Shown here: positions 1-10,592 of the stretch, piece by piece
How the letters are laid out: every line of letters starts with the position of its first letter
Numbering within the stretch: position 1 is the stretch's first letter
Assembly: GCA_943736015.1 (NCBI GenBank)
Contig: OX031058.1
Location: forward strand, 17,881,001-17,945,000
DNA: 64,000 nt
Direction of reading: 5' to 3'
Origin: Tridacna crocea
Lineage: Eukaryota > Mollusca > Bivalvia > Cardiida > Cardiidae
Program-made: the position numbers and the translations under genes
The notes under the pieces: model-generated
Told to the model about the DNA's origin: nothing
The model's database searches: none
The model's input: the letters and a program-made list of their open reading frames with translations, nothing else

Positions 1-138
1 CTGTGATGACTTGGGTTATTGTCGTGCACGATACAGACGCATTAAACCCCCTTTTGCCAGGGCGCGACTCAATTACTTGCTTGGTATAGTATGCGGAGAT
101 GAATAAGACGTTCTTTTCACAGAGCATGTTCCATTCAT

Positions 139-367
139 TTAACCCTTTACCCCATAAGGCATTTCTGTGTTATCTCTAATTGACCCTAAATAACAGCAAG
201 GATGAAGCCGTTTTTTATGTGTATATGACACCCTTTGGTTGCTTAGAAAACATTGTGACAAAAGGTGAAATTGCTCGTCACGAGCAATTTCACCTTTTGC
301 CACAATGTTTTCCAAAGGCTCCTACTAGCAATGCGTAGAAATGAGTAACTATGGAGTAAAGGGTTAA
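139..367 (-). mobile_element. Family B TTAA-flanked hairpin MITE
   Basis: TTAA at 139-142 and 364-367, with inner ends CCCTTTACC and GTAAAGGG. The central hairpin is at about 247-316, with ~33-bp arms: GAAAACATTGTG..., then AAAGGTGAAATTGCTCGT and its complement. Flanks contain the family B words CCATAAGGCATTT and GCAATGCGTAGAAATGAGTA. Reverse relative to the copy at 6499. The TTAA target plus CCC terminus is the piggyBac-type pattern. No coding capacity. Confidence 0.85.
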
Positions 368-999
368 CACTACACATGTTACTTAGAAGGCTAGAATTCC
401 ACCTTTAAAATGCTAGAGAAATGAGGGCTTTTTTTAGCCAAAAGTTGACATATTTCAAAGAAAGGTTTATGTATTATGATTAAAGGCTTCTTTTCACAGA
501 AAAATCTCAACGTATCGAGCACGTTCTGTGCTTCTGTGCACTCTGATCTCGATCTATATCGTTCACAGAAGTGAAATGGGTTTCCATTATCTAGTCACCA
601 TTTTTAGTCAATAGATAAACCCCAAATACATTTTTTTTTTTCAATTCTTAAGTCTCAAGATCAAACTGCGCGTTCATGCAAAAAACGCATGAGTCGAATT
701 ACGGTGTTATAGTGTTACAAATTTTCTTTTCTGAATGTTTTTTGTTAAGAAAGATTCTTGGCAAAGGGCTTTATCACAAAATACGAGGTTTCTGACGTTT
801 CTGCTTTTTGCATTAGTTTAAGTATGCACTAGACCTATATGCTTTTTCCCGAGAAAGCAAGGTGAACATGAAGCACTCATGCGGACGGACAATGTAGATC
901 GAGATCAGACTGTAGAATTAAAGTGGAAGCTAGATATGTTAGTTAATATGGGACATTTCGTTGGTATTTAAATATTCTACATTGCAAGACTAAACATCT

Positions 1000-1165
1000 G
1001 GGTCCCTGTTCGCCAACCATTAAGAACGTTTTATTTCTTTTCTTCAAGGTTTTCTGACGGTGAAAGTAACAGAATTTCTGATTGGCTAAACCAAACGGTT
1101 TAGCCAATCAGAAGTTCTTTTACTTCACATTGAATCAAATTGATTGACTAATACTTGAAGATACA
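1000..1165. mobile_element. MITE of the GGGCC-ended family, one end decayed
   Basis: Starts GGGTCCCTGTTCGCCAACCA (left end of the family at 8670). Holds an inverted repeat around 1076-1112, TTCTGATTGGCTAAACC / GGTTTAGCCAATCAGAA, with a 4-base loop. The right terminal repeat is not clear. Confidence 0.65.
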
Positions 1166-1456
1166 TCCTTACAGTTGGAGAGAGAGAAAAATAAAACGCT
1201 GTTAGATCCTGAAAGTGTGTAAGATAGCTCGGCTGTGAAAATATGGATAATATACCGCTATATACGGTGTAAGGGATAGAAAAATACAAAGGAATTGTCC
1301 TCATTCAAAGCCGGAAACGAAATTAGTGATTGCTTTGAAGACCGCTGAAACATGAAATGCATTTTCTGTTTGTCGTAGTCTGTGCAACCGACAACATTCT
1401 GCATAAAGATACAATGATGATTATACTTTCATAAAATAAGGATGAAACGAGTCAAC

Positions 1457-1667
1457 TAACCCATTGGCTGCTCATGCGATTTGCTGACCTTTTGCGGACA
1501 GTGTAGATCAAGATCAGACTGCACAAAACGTGCAGTCTGATCTTTGATCTACACTGTCCGATAAGGAGATGTCATTCCTCAAAACAAAACTTTGTAACAG
1601 CAATATTTTGGGTTATTTATCTCAAGTTGAAAATTTGATTTTAGTTATTTGGCAGGATAAGGGTTAA
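1457..1667 (+). mobile_element. GATCAGAC-palindrome MITE, TTAA/CCC-ended
   Basis: Left end reads CTAACCCATTGGCTGCTCAT and right end GGCAGGATAAGGGTTAA. Between them is an inverted repeat at about 1497-1561 (GGACAGTGTAGATCAAGATC and its complement) around GACTGCAC/GTGCAGTC. Same layout as the copies at 3353, 9611 and 38083. Confidence 0.8.
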
Positions 1668-1682
1668 ACTGCCTGTGTAATT

Positions 1683-1903
1683 CAGAGAAATGACCCCCGT
1701 TACAAAATGACCCACGGGTCATTTCTCGACGAAGAGGAATGACCCATGGGTCATTTCTCGACGAAGAAAAATGACCCGGGTCATTATTCTACGTCGAGAA
1801 ATGACCCATTGGTCATTTCTCGACGTAGAGAAATGACCCATGGGTCATTCCTCTACGTCGAGAAATGACCGTGGGTCATTTTGTAATGGGGGTCATTTCT
1901 CTG
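1683..1903. repeat. 220-bp near-perfect palindrome built of nested palindromes
   Basis: The whole segment is an inverted repeat centred near 1793. The left arm starts CAGAGAAATGACCCCCGTTA and the right arm ends with its near complement. Inside each arm the unit AATGACCCATGGGTCATT, itself a palindrome, recurs (six times in variant forms), joined by CTCGACGTAGAG-type spacers. No open frame, and no terminal TTAA next to it. Confidence 0.9.
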
Positions 1904-3352
1904 CATTACACCTGAAAACTAGCCGAAAAACGAGTATAGATGTATTTTGAATATTTCATCCAAAATGATGGCTATTGCTGAAAATAGACTTTGCATCCAG
2001 TCCATCAGATATCTGCTCTCTGATTTCTTGGATATTTTTTACAAGAAAACGTTATTGAATACTATGTTCTCAATCACAAATGCATTATGGGAATATTTTA
2101 TATCTGGAAGACATTTCCGGCCTCGAATAACGTTGGTGCCAAACATAGCTACAATCTCATTTTCTCGGACTCGCGCGTTTGTGTCTCTATAGTAATTAAA
2201 TAAACCCCATATTTTATTCCCCGCTTGACAGATTCTATCAGGAAGTAATAGCAAAAAATGATAGATTAAAACAAAATATGACAGACAATAATTTTGCGAG
2301 TATCTGATGGATCTTTATGATCTCTCATTTGGTGTAGATTTACTGTTGTTTCTGTTTTTTTTTGTGGAAAAAAAAAACTATAGAGCGAGTCATACCGTCT
2401 ACTGCAGGCTATCCTAGCGTTTGAAAACACTATGGGAAAAAGAAGTATTTTGGGGGAAGGGCGCAATTTCTGCCTTTTCCAAAAACAGCGTTTTTAACAT
2501 TTACCATTAAGATGTCAAGGGTGACTCAAAGACCTTTAGCTGAAAGTGCAGATGAAGATCAGACTGCAAAAAACGAGCAGTCTGATCTTGGACAACGCTG
2601 ACAGACAGCGAGATAATTTTTTCATCTAAATAACTCCGAAATGGAGAAATAGTTGGTTTCCTCTATTGCTCTGGAAGATTCATTTCACTCACTTTGCAGT
2701 TTAAGCTTGAAAAATGATTTGTTTCTAATCGACTAATCATTCTTTCTGTCACTTTTGGACGAGTTCACGACTTTGTTATGTTGAACTGGGATTAAATTGC
2801 TTCCGCCAAAAGTGTAGATTGTGATCAGACTCAGATCAGATCCGTGAGGTCAAATCAGATCGATGAAGTCAGTTACACAGTACTATCTGATTTGTTGTTG
2901 TTGTTGTTGTTGTTGTTTGTTTAAAAAAGAGCCTTGAAATTGCAATATCAGCACTTTTAGTAGTAACTGGGAGTTGATTTCATTTATTGCGATGTTAGTC
3001 AAGACTAAGGAACCTTTTTAGATAAAACACTGTTAATTTTAATAGTTTTGTTCTTTGAATATTATTAGTTTTGTTCTTTGAATGGCTGCGGCTTGTAATT
3101 AGCAACACATACATTTTCACGTATAAACAAAATGTATCCAACCAGCAAATGAATGTTAAAGTGACAGTGGGCATTTACATGTATTTGGCAATACAAAGCT
3201 TAAACTGTAGGTTTCATTTATTCGTCTGACCAAGAGGAAAGCCAAATAAATGATTCTTACGAAATCTGTGGAAGAACATAAAAAAGATCTATCTCTGCAC
3301 AAACAAAATTAAACTCGACTGTGCAGTATGTGACGTGCATTATTAATCCTTA
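1904..3352. other. Non-coding stretch without a gene
   Basis: AT-rich sequence with no ORF that looks coding. It holds a decayed GATCAGAC hairpin at about 2545-2605 (GAAGATCAGACTGC ... GCAGTCTGATCTT), a (GTT)n tract at 2892-2917 and a short cluster of GATCAGA words at 2820-2870. The rest looks unique. Confidence 0.5.
2892..2917. repeat. (GTT)n microsatellite
   Basis: Eight to nine uninterrupted TTG/GTT units. Confidence 0.9.
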
Positions 3353-3554
3353 CGCTGCATGGCGAAACTCACTGACCTTTTGCGGACAGTGTAGATCATG
3401 ATCAGACTGCACAGAACGTGCAGTCTGATCATGAATCTACACTGTCCGATAAGGAGAAATTATAACCAAAAATCATATTTTAAAATGGTAATATGTGGGT
3501 TTTTAAGATCAAATTAGAAATTCCATTTTACGATTATTCCGTAGGATAAGGATG
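3353..3554 (+). mobile_element. GATCAGAC-palindrome MITE
   Basis: TTAA at 3353-3356 then TCCTTACGCTGCATGGCG. The inverted repeat at about 3393-3449 reads GGACAGTGTAGATCATGATC ... GATTCACACTG-type complement around GACTGCAC. The right end GTAGGATAAGGATGAA has lost its TTAA. Same family as 1457-1667. Confidence 0.8.
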
Positions 3555-4164
3555 AACGGTTTGCATTGATCTATGAACAGCTAAATAAACAATAGAGATA
3601 TTCTTTCTTGTTACAGGGGAAAATAGGAAACATGATACAGAAATACCGAGGATGAGTTCTATCTGCCTGTAACCAGTGGACATGTGGGACATGTATACAC
3701 AAAGATCAGACTCCATTTCTTTGTGCATTCTAATCTTATTCTAAACAATCTGCGCGAAGTTTCTATTGTTAAATATACATTAGTAAAAACCTTTATCCTT
3801 TCATATTTTTTCGGCATGGCATAACGCGCTGGCTTTGGACTTTATTCTTGGTACTGATTCTTGGTACTATGAATAAATGGTAAATTGTGATTGGTCAGAA
3901 ATGAGCGTATGTTTATTCGGCGGGCCCCCTGCAGCAATATTTGCTCGCCGCCTAGAACATTTATTAGGTTGCTGGCGCTAAGTAATAGCCCAGAACCTTG
4001 ATTCATACTATAGCAAACGTACGTACCAGAGAATGATTCTTTCTTTGTTTGGACTATATGGAAATATTTTTCTTTTTTTCAAAAGCGTGACCCAATAACC
4101 CAGTTCTCAACAATATGAAAAATAGTGAGGACAAAGAGGCAGTTTTTCGTTATTTCACTTCACA
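3555..4164. other. Non-coding stretch, no feature recognised
   Basis: AT-rich, no supported ORF. An isolated half of the GATCAGAC palindrome (AAGATCAGACTCC) is at about 3703. Otherwise nothing recognised. Confidence 0.4.
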
Positions 4165-4392
4165 TTAACCTTTTCCCAAACAAGCTCTTGTTTTTACGTA
4201 TCTGCAGTACAAGTCTTTTGAAAACACTGTGGGCAAAGGAGAAATTGCTTGTAACGGGCAATTTCTCCTTTTCCCACGGTGTTTTCTACCCATTTGGAGA
4301 ACTTTCTGCCATTTTTATCAAATTTGAAATTGTCGTCTGCAAACTCTTTCAGTTTCGAAGAGTCTGAAATTTGTCGTATGGGAAAGGGTTAA
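4165..4392 (-). mobile_element. Family C TTAA-flanked hairpin MITE
   Basis: TTAA at 4165-4168 and 4389-4392, ends CCTTTTCCCAAACAA and GGGAAAGGG. The hairpin at about 4218-4290 has outer arms GTGGGCAAAGGAGAAATTGC and inner CTTGTAACGGG. Reverse orientation of the copies at 13569 and 33024. Confidence 0.85.
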
Positions 4393-5182
4393 AACCACAA
4401 AACAGTTTCATTACTCATATTCCAGTACCTCTATGCCGTCTGACTTTTTAAAAGATACTTCTTGTTCTAAGTAATATCGTTAGGGAGTAGAACAAGCTGG
4501 CAAACTACGAATGGTACATGGTCTGATCTTGGTCCACATTCTGTACTATCTTTATGATGAATATCTTATTTTCAGCTTCCGTTTCTTAGTTGCCTATTGC
4601 TAAATTGTTTCGAAAGATAATAAGTTTCATTTTAAAACAGTTACTGTTGATGACAATTTAAACTAGGAACTGTTTAGGAAGCTGTTTGCTTTGAGAAAGT
4701 CCTCCATTGTTAAAATATTTTCCAATACCTTGTATAGCAAAAGGATCAACATTTCAAAGATGCCTGCATGGATGAAAGATTTCTTTTACAAAATCATTAA
4801 AAAAAATAGGGGGGAAAAGGGGGGGGGGAATTCTGAAGTTATTATCATCATCTACCTAGTCTCGTTTTTTCCCAAAAATCTCAACTGCCTCACTGCATAC
4901 ACCAAATTATGAAGAAACAAAATGGAGAAAAAAGAAAAAAACAATGCACAAGAAACACAAAAAAGTAATGATAGTATCCTTCGTTATTTATTAAGTTGTT
5001 AATGTGCCTGCAATAAATACCTAGCCCTAGATAACACAATCCATTTCACACACTTAATATCCGTAGAAAAAAAGCCACAATGGCTTATAATGATTCCGGA
5101 ATTGGTAACAAGCACACAGATGATGAGCAGTAACAGTTGGTCAACACTCGTAGGTTGTTACCTGGTTAACGTTTTTATGTTT
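4393..5182. other. Non-coding stretch, no feature recognised
   Basis: AT-rich with an A/G-rich tract around 4795-4835. No gene-like ORF and no inverted repeat noticed apart from one short GATCAGAC-type word (GGTCTGATCTTGGTCCACA) near 4519. Confidence 0.4.
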
Positions 5183-5345
5183 ACTCTTTACCACACAATC
5201 CCGTGTTCTAACGATCCAAAGTAACACAGGTTTTAAAAGCATTGTGGGAAAGGAGAAAATGCTGGTAATCAGCATTTTCTCCTTTTCCCACAACGTTTTT
5301 TTTTCCCCTGTCAAAGATCCGTTTTATAAGTTTTGCCATGTTTTG
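5183..5345 (+). mobile_element. Family A hairpin MITE, right part decayed
   Basis: Left end CTCTTTACCACACAATCCC and a hairpin at about 5238-5300 (GTGGGAAAGGAGAAAATGCT ... AGCATTTTCTCC). The right arm after the hairpin is lost or diverged. Confidence 0.7.
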
Positions 5346-5821
5346 AGTGTCTTTACTTCACTGGAAATTTGATGTTCGTTTTATTTGTTGCTCTAAAAAT
5401 ATCTAAGTACTTGTGACATTACCATAATAAGAAACAGTTTCTCGTTGTTAATTTTCACGACAACCTTTTTTCTACCATCTAAAAGCATGGTTAATTACTT
5501 TCAGCAATTAAAATTCTATTCAGTTCTGTTTTGTATACATGTACTTTGAATTTAATCCTGGCTGTGATCTCTTTCTGCTTTTCCCACGTTTTCTTAAGCC
5601 TTGACGGTGGGGAAAGTTTAAACGTGGAACTGTTTCGCAAGGGTTAATTGTATAAGAGAAAAGGTTGAAAGTAAGTTATAGCGGATTAACAGACCTTTTT
5701 CTTTGATCACAAGAGATGATTACTTTTAGTACTTTGTTTCTGAGGCGCCCCATTAATTCTTTACCTCTTGTGAAAAAAAAAAAACTGCAGCAGACAGTTT
5801 CATACCGCTGATGAACTTGAT

Positions 5822-6058
5822 TTAATTCTTCACCAAACGATCAAATTTTAGACAGGTCCAAATTGAAAGCAGCTGCAGACGACAAGTCAAATGTGGCTCT
5901 ATGGTTTGGATTTTTCTTTGAAAGGGAAAAAATCGTTGTGGTTAAGGGAATAAATGCTGCCGTTTAACGGTTAATACTATTTTCTCCTTTCCCCACAATG
6001 CTTTCAAAAGTCCTCCTTGGCGGTCGTTAAAACTCAGGATTATTGAGTAAAGGGTTGA
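5822..6058 (-). mobile_element. Family A hairpin MITE, diverged hairpin
   Basis: TTAA at 5822-5825, then TCTTCACCAAACGATCAAAT. The right end is GTAAAGGGTTGA with TTAA changed to TTGA. The left hairpin arm is diverged (AAAATCGTTGTGG...). The flank words GTCCAAATTGAAAGCA and GCAGACGACAA identify the family. Confidence 0.75.
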
Positions 6059-6067
6059 TGAAGGGTT

Positions 6068-6338
6068 TATGTTGGTTGGTTGTATTGGGGTTTAACGCCA
6101 CTTTAACAGCAATGGTCATATCATGGCGGTCGGTGACGCACATGTGTTTCCTGGCTTTCTCATACCAGTACTAACACTATTTTCTTTCCAAAGCCACCGA
6201 CTACTTTTCTCACTTACTTCAGCAGAGGTGAGAGGCGAAAATACGCCGGTAAGAAAGTTTGCCTCAACCGGGTATCGAACTCACAACCACCAGGTTATGA
6301 GTCCGACACGCTCACCTCTGAGCCCTCCAGGCGGGCCG
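6068..6338 (-). mobile_element. tRNA-derived SINE
   Basis: Read on the minus strand, a tRNA-like head starts near 6338. The A-box-like GGCTCAGAGGTGAGC and the B-box-like GAGTTCGATACC are spaced as in a tRNA. A body follows, then a 3' tail containing GTTAAAGTGGCGTTAAAC and an ACCAACCAAC simple tail. The GGCGTTAAAC tail is typical of molluscan SINEs. No open frame of its own. Confidence 0.75.
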
Positions 6339-6498
6339 AAGGATTTATGTATGGATGTACGTGGTAACATTGTGGAAACAAGAGAAATTAATCCTTACAA
6401 GCGATTTCTCTGCTTGCCGATGTTTCCTTTTTTTTCAAAAGATATAAGAGGAAAAGAAACCTCCTTAAAAAAGTTTTTTATCTGTTGTTTTTTTTTTT

Positions 6499-6727
6499 TT
6501 AAACCTTTACACCATAGATACTCATTTCTACGCATTGCTTGTGGGAGTCTTTGGAAAACATTGTAGCAAAAAGTGAAATTGCTCGTGACGGGCAATTTCA
6601 CCTTTTGCCACAATGTTTTCTATGCTATCAAAAAGGTGTCATATACACATAAGAAACAGTTTCATCATTGCTGTTATTTAGTATTAATTAGAGATACCAT
6701 AGAAATGGGCTATGGGGTAAAGGGTTA
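6499..6727 (+). mobile_element. Family B TTAA-flanked hairpin MITE
   Basis: Left end (T)TTAAACCTTTACACCATAG is slightly diverged; the right end GGGGTAAAGGGTTAA is intact. The hairpin at about 6551-6620 is AAAAGTGAAATTGCTCGTGA and its complement. Contains the family B words ATACTCATTTCTACGCATTG and TAGAGATACCATAGAAAT. Confidence 0.85.
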
Positions 6728-7408
6728 AGAGAGACACTTAAGACAAGAGAAATAATTCTATCTTTCTTTTCCGTCGGCTTTTCGGGTTTCTGAACCAGTT
6801 ATAAACTGACAAAGTTTAGGTATGTTAAAAGATAAGGGAGTAAAAAACAAGGTTAAACATGGACCTACCGTACAATAACAGTCTGTCATCCCCACAGTAA
6901 TTTCCGTGTTTAAAATGATGTTATTTATATGAAAAAAAAAATAATTCAGATAAGTTAATGTTATTGTTTACTTTCGACTCCTATCAAAGGCCACGAGTTT
7001 AAATTTTTACTTAAGGACAAAATTTTAGACTGGCCTTGGTTGAAAACCATCTCTCTCTCTCATTCTAGAAAAGATGACTTGTCTATGAGACTTTTGGCAT
7101 CGGGTTAAGAGTTCCGCGACATTCGTTTTGGTGAGTAAAAAAAAAACAGGGGTTTGGGTAAATATAGAACCAGCCTTCTTGTCAATCAACAGTCACAAAG
7201 GAATCATTGGACTCCAGAGAGAAAAAAGTATGAGCAATGCACTCACAAAGGGGAGTTTGATGTATCTCCCTGATGCATTCTACCAAGCTAGTCATCACAC
7301 GATATGCAGACGACAATACGAATGTGGTTACCATTTTCGTCTTCTTCCACATTGTTTTCAAAATGATTCTTCCGCAACGTTGTTGATACTCGGTTTTAAC
7401 ACAATGTC
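6728..7408. other. Non-coding stretch, no feature recognised
   Basis: No gene-like ORF. Internal words around 7240-7380 look like unique sequence. Nothing else noticed. Confidence 0.35.
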
Positions 7409-7636
7409 TTAACTCTTTACCAAACGACAAAATCTTAGATCGGTCCATATTGAAAGCATTTGCAGACGGTAAATTAAAAGTGTCTCGATTTATGAAATTC
7501 ACCTACGAAAGGGTAAAAATTGTGGGGAAAGGAGAAAATGATGGTTACCAGCATTTTCTCCTTTTCCCACAATGTTATCAGAAGGCTTCTTTCTCAGGGT
7601 AGCGAAAACTATAGGGATTGTTTTTGACAGGGTTAA
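7409..7636 (-). mobile_element. Family A TTAA-flanked hairpin MITE
   Basis: TTAA at 7409-7412 and 7633-7636. Flank GACAAAATCTTAGATCGGTC and GCATTTGCAGACGG. The hairpin at about 7518-7576 is GTGGGGAAAGGAGAAAATGA with the complementary arm. Confidence 0.9.
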
Positions 7637-7854
7637 ATTCTGCAAACTTTTAAGTCTTCTTGTCCAAAACCAGATGGCCCAGAGTTAGATTACATGATTG
7701 TGTTTGTCATGTAGTACCACCACGTTGTCCTTTACGAAGTTTGTTAAAGTGATGCCCATGGCGCAGAAAATTAACCCGCTGCGATGTGCCCTATTTCAGA
7801 AACAAATGATTTGCGGCACCATTGATGTTTTGCATCAATATTTTCTTTCCTTGT

Positions 7855-7862
7855 AGACAGAC

Positions 7863-7918
<56 letters not shown>
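7855..7918. repeat. (AGAC)n/(AGAT)n microsatellite
   Basis: Two to three AGAC units pass into about 13 uninterrupted AGAT units. Confidence 0.95.
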
Positions 7919-8669
7919 TAAAAGTCTTTCAGGTGCGTAGCCCATACGGGCAATTAGTGGTGAAATAAACGAAAATCAAAGATACGGTTCCTACATCGGT
8001 TTGATCTTTCTAGCACACGGCATAGATTCAGATCTGACAACGTTGATCCAGCCGGTGCCTAAGCCTCTGACGTCAACAGGGTTACCACGGTCCGACTCTG
8101 TGGTTACTATTACTTATAGGATGGATGTCTATCCCTATCGAAGCCTGACTGCGTTATTCAATTTACTAACAAGTAATAACATTATTGATGGGCTAATAGA
8201 CGCGTATATTCACGCGGAAAATTGGTATTTGTTTAGTGATGTTGTTATATTTATTACTTCGCTGACATGTGTTCCTGATTTAGGAAACATCACCACCTCA
8301 CGTTTTCTGATTAGCCAGTAACCTCATCGGTGGTTATTCGGTCTAAATCTGTTAAAGACTACTCGCATACTTCTGTGGGTACAGATTTTTTTGAGTTAGT
8401 TCACCTTCGGTTTCAAAGATACATCTTGTTGTCCTTGTAGTAGCTGCAATAAGGTGTCACGCCACAGTGAGACTGCTTCCGGGTCGTAGTATCAAAAGTA
8501 GTCCCAAATCTTGTAGTAGCTCTATTGTTGCACTGTATCATGGAGCTAAGAGCGCTTAGTGGTAAATATGTAGATTTGTTTCAAATCGAGACAGTGGAGG
8601 ACATTAAGATGTGTTTTTATTGCATATTGAGTGGACTAGTTCATGTCAGTAGAGTCATTGCGGTAAACA
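7919..8669. other. Non-coding stretch with an unassigned 106-codon open frame
   Basis: An open frame at 8001-8321 (+) lies here but has no recognisable domain, no family resemblance and no nearby splice pattern that would extend it. Its base composition is more balanced than its surroundings. I do not call it a gene. Confidence 0.3.
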
Positions 8670-8867
8670 GGGCCTGTATTCACCAACCATTCTCGAGAAT
8701 ATTCTTAGTCTTATTCTCCAAGATTTTCTACATTTATAAGTAACACAAATTCTGAATGGCTAAGCCGAATGGTTTAGCCAATCAGAAGTTGTGTAACTTA
8801 CAGATGTAGAAAATTCTGGAGAATAAGACAAAGAATGTTCTTAAGAATGGCTGGTGAAAACTGGCCC
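8670..8867. mobile_element. MITE with GGGCC terminal inverted repeats
   Basis: Starts GGGCCTGTATTCACCAACCA and ends with the inverted form TGGCTGGTGAAAACTGGCCC. The two arms pair along almost all their length (AGTAACACAAATTCTGA ... AGAAGTTGTGTAACTTA) around GGTTTAGCC/GGCTAAGCC. About 198 bp; copies also at 39168, 41745 and 1000. Confidence 0.88.
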
Positions 8868-9270
8868 AGGTGTTTTTGAGAGATACAATTCTAGGGTGTC
8901 CTTCTCTGTTGGGATTTGGCGAAAACGCAATCGTTGACATGTTGTTTTAATGAATTTTTTAAAGGACAAGACGTACTCTAGACAGTAAGAGACTGAAAAG
9001 CAAAAGGTTTATCATTAATCGATCTGTGAAGCTTCAAAGATGGTCGATTTCACTCCGTTTTCAGTATGGCCAAAAGCCAGTGGTGTGACACCATAAGTTT
9101 ACCAAATCAAACTCTATTCTAGCATTAATCAATCAACTAGGCATCCAGGCAGGCACGCGTGAAGATCTAATTCACTTATCAAGGCCACCTCTCTTCCCTT
9201 TCCATAAATATAATTTACAAAACAAGCGTTTTAGTCATTGGTGAAATGATTTGCTGTTGTACGATGGAAA

Positions 9271-9296
9271 GACAGACAGACAGAGATCGAGACTGG

Positions 9297-9340
<44 letters not shown>
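9271..9340. repeat. (GACA)n/(GA)n compound microsatellite
   Basis: GACAGACAGACAGAG, then a GAGAGA tract, then six GACA units. Confidence 0.93.
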
Positions 9341-9341
<1 letters not shown>

Positions 9342-9610
9342 TAGCAATTTTCCGTTATCGGACAAGATTTTTATTTCACACTATGTTTAAAATAAATCAA
9401 TCAATTAAGTGTTTGAGCAAATTACCATCTATGTATACATGTATATATACCTTTATCTTGCTGTGGTTAAATTCTTGGTTCTCATAAAAACAGATTTTCC
9501 TGTAGCAACAATTTACTTGAAAAGGGGTTTATAATTATGACCGAAATTAAAGAGAGTGCAGAAAAGACTGTAGAGTAAGATCAGGCAACACATATTTTCG
9601 GGACTGCAGG

Positions 9611-9823
9611 TTAACCCTTATCCTTCTAAGAAAATAAAATAGAATTCTCAATTCGATATTAAGAACTCAATTATTGCTATTTAAAAGATATGTTTTGGGG
9701 AATTATATTCCCTTATCAGATAGTGTAGATCAAAGATCAGACTGCACGTTTTGTGCAGTCTGATCTTGATCTACACTGTCCGCGAAAAGGTCAACGAGTC
9801 GCGGTTAGCAGCCTAAGGGTTAA
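9611..9823 (-). mobile_element. GATCAGAC-palindrome MITE, complete
   Basis: TTAA at 9611-9614 and 9820-9823, with ends CCCTTATCCT and GCAGCCTAAGGG. The inverted repeat at about 9720-9782 is GTGTAGATCAAAGATCAGAC and its complement. Reverse orientation of 1457-1667. The best-preserved copy of this family. Confidence 0.9.
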
Positions 9824-10592
9824 TATTGCTTTGTATTCCTTGCGTGCAAATAAGCCCGGCTCTAGCAAAAGGGGATAAAATGTATAGATCTCCATGATCC
9901 ATTATAACAAGCCAAGTGATCAGTGCATCAATAAAAATGCATAGTGTCAAACAACCGAGAGAATCATTATGTAAAATGGTCCTTTGACTGCAGAAAATTA
10001 AAAATATAGCAAAATGGTTCCAATCAATTCGAAACGTGCCCTCTATAATATTATGATCCATGGATTTGCCGTGGATAAGAAATTGATATTTCATTGCAAT
10101 TTTTAAGGCATTTCGCCACGGCATCACATTAGATAAGACTGTGTCTTTCCTTAAAGTCTGATCTTAACTGAAGTTGTCCACGAATGCGCTATTTTACTGA
10201 ATTTATCTGTGACTTTTCTGAGTTAATCGAGTTTTAAGTATGGATAGACCTATCGAGTATGAATATTTAATAGAGCCTTTGGGCGTTATATAGCAGTAAT
10301 AAAACATCATCCTGGCACAATCCAGTTTATTAAAGGCTACCTTGTAGTAAACGGAATTCGGAACGTCCCTATACAAAACATATATAGGTCGGCAGCAAAA
10401 ATAGATTTTATGATGTCAACATCAATTTACGTAGCCGTCAATCTTTCCTTTCCTTACAATATTTCCAAAGTTTTCACCTAATAGACGACAAAGATTCAAT
10501 GTCGGTGGTAAATTGTCAAATATGTAAGTTGTAGATTACCAGTATTGAAGTGGAAGCCTTCCATCAAGAACAATATATTACAGTATCATTCC
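9824..10592. other. Non-coding stretch, no feature recognised
   Basis: AT-rich, no gene-like ORF. Remnants of GATCAGAC-type halves are near 10135-10190 (TAAAGTCTGATCTTAACTG). Otherwise it looks unique. Confidence 0.35.

Noticed and set aside
1683-1903. CRISPR-like array
   Set aside because: The units are palindromic and the spacers are themselves repeated. The whole is an inverted repeat, and the window is eukaryotic.
6123-6566. 147-codon open frame
   Set aside because: It runs across a minus-strand SINE and into a family B MITE, so it is a composite of repeats.
8001-8321. 106-codon open frame upstream of EPRS
   Set aside because: No family resemblance and no sign of neighbouring exons. 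Kept only as an unassigned stretch.
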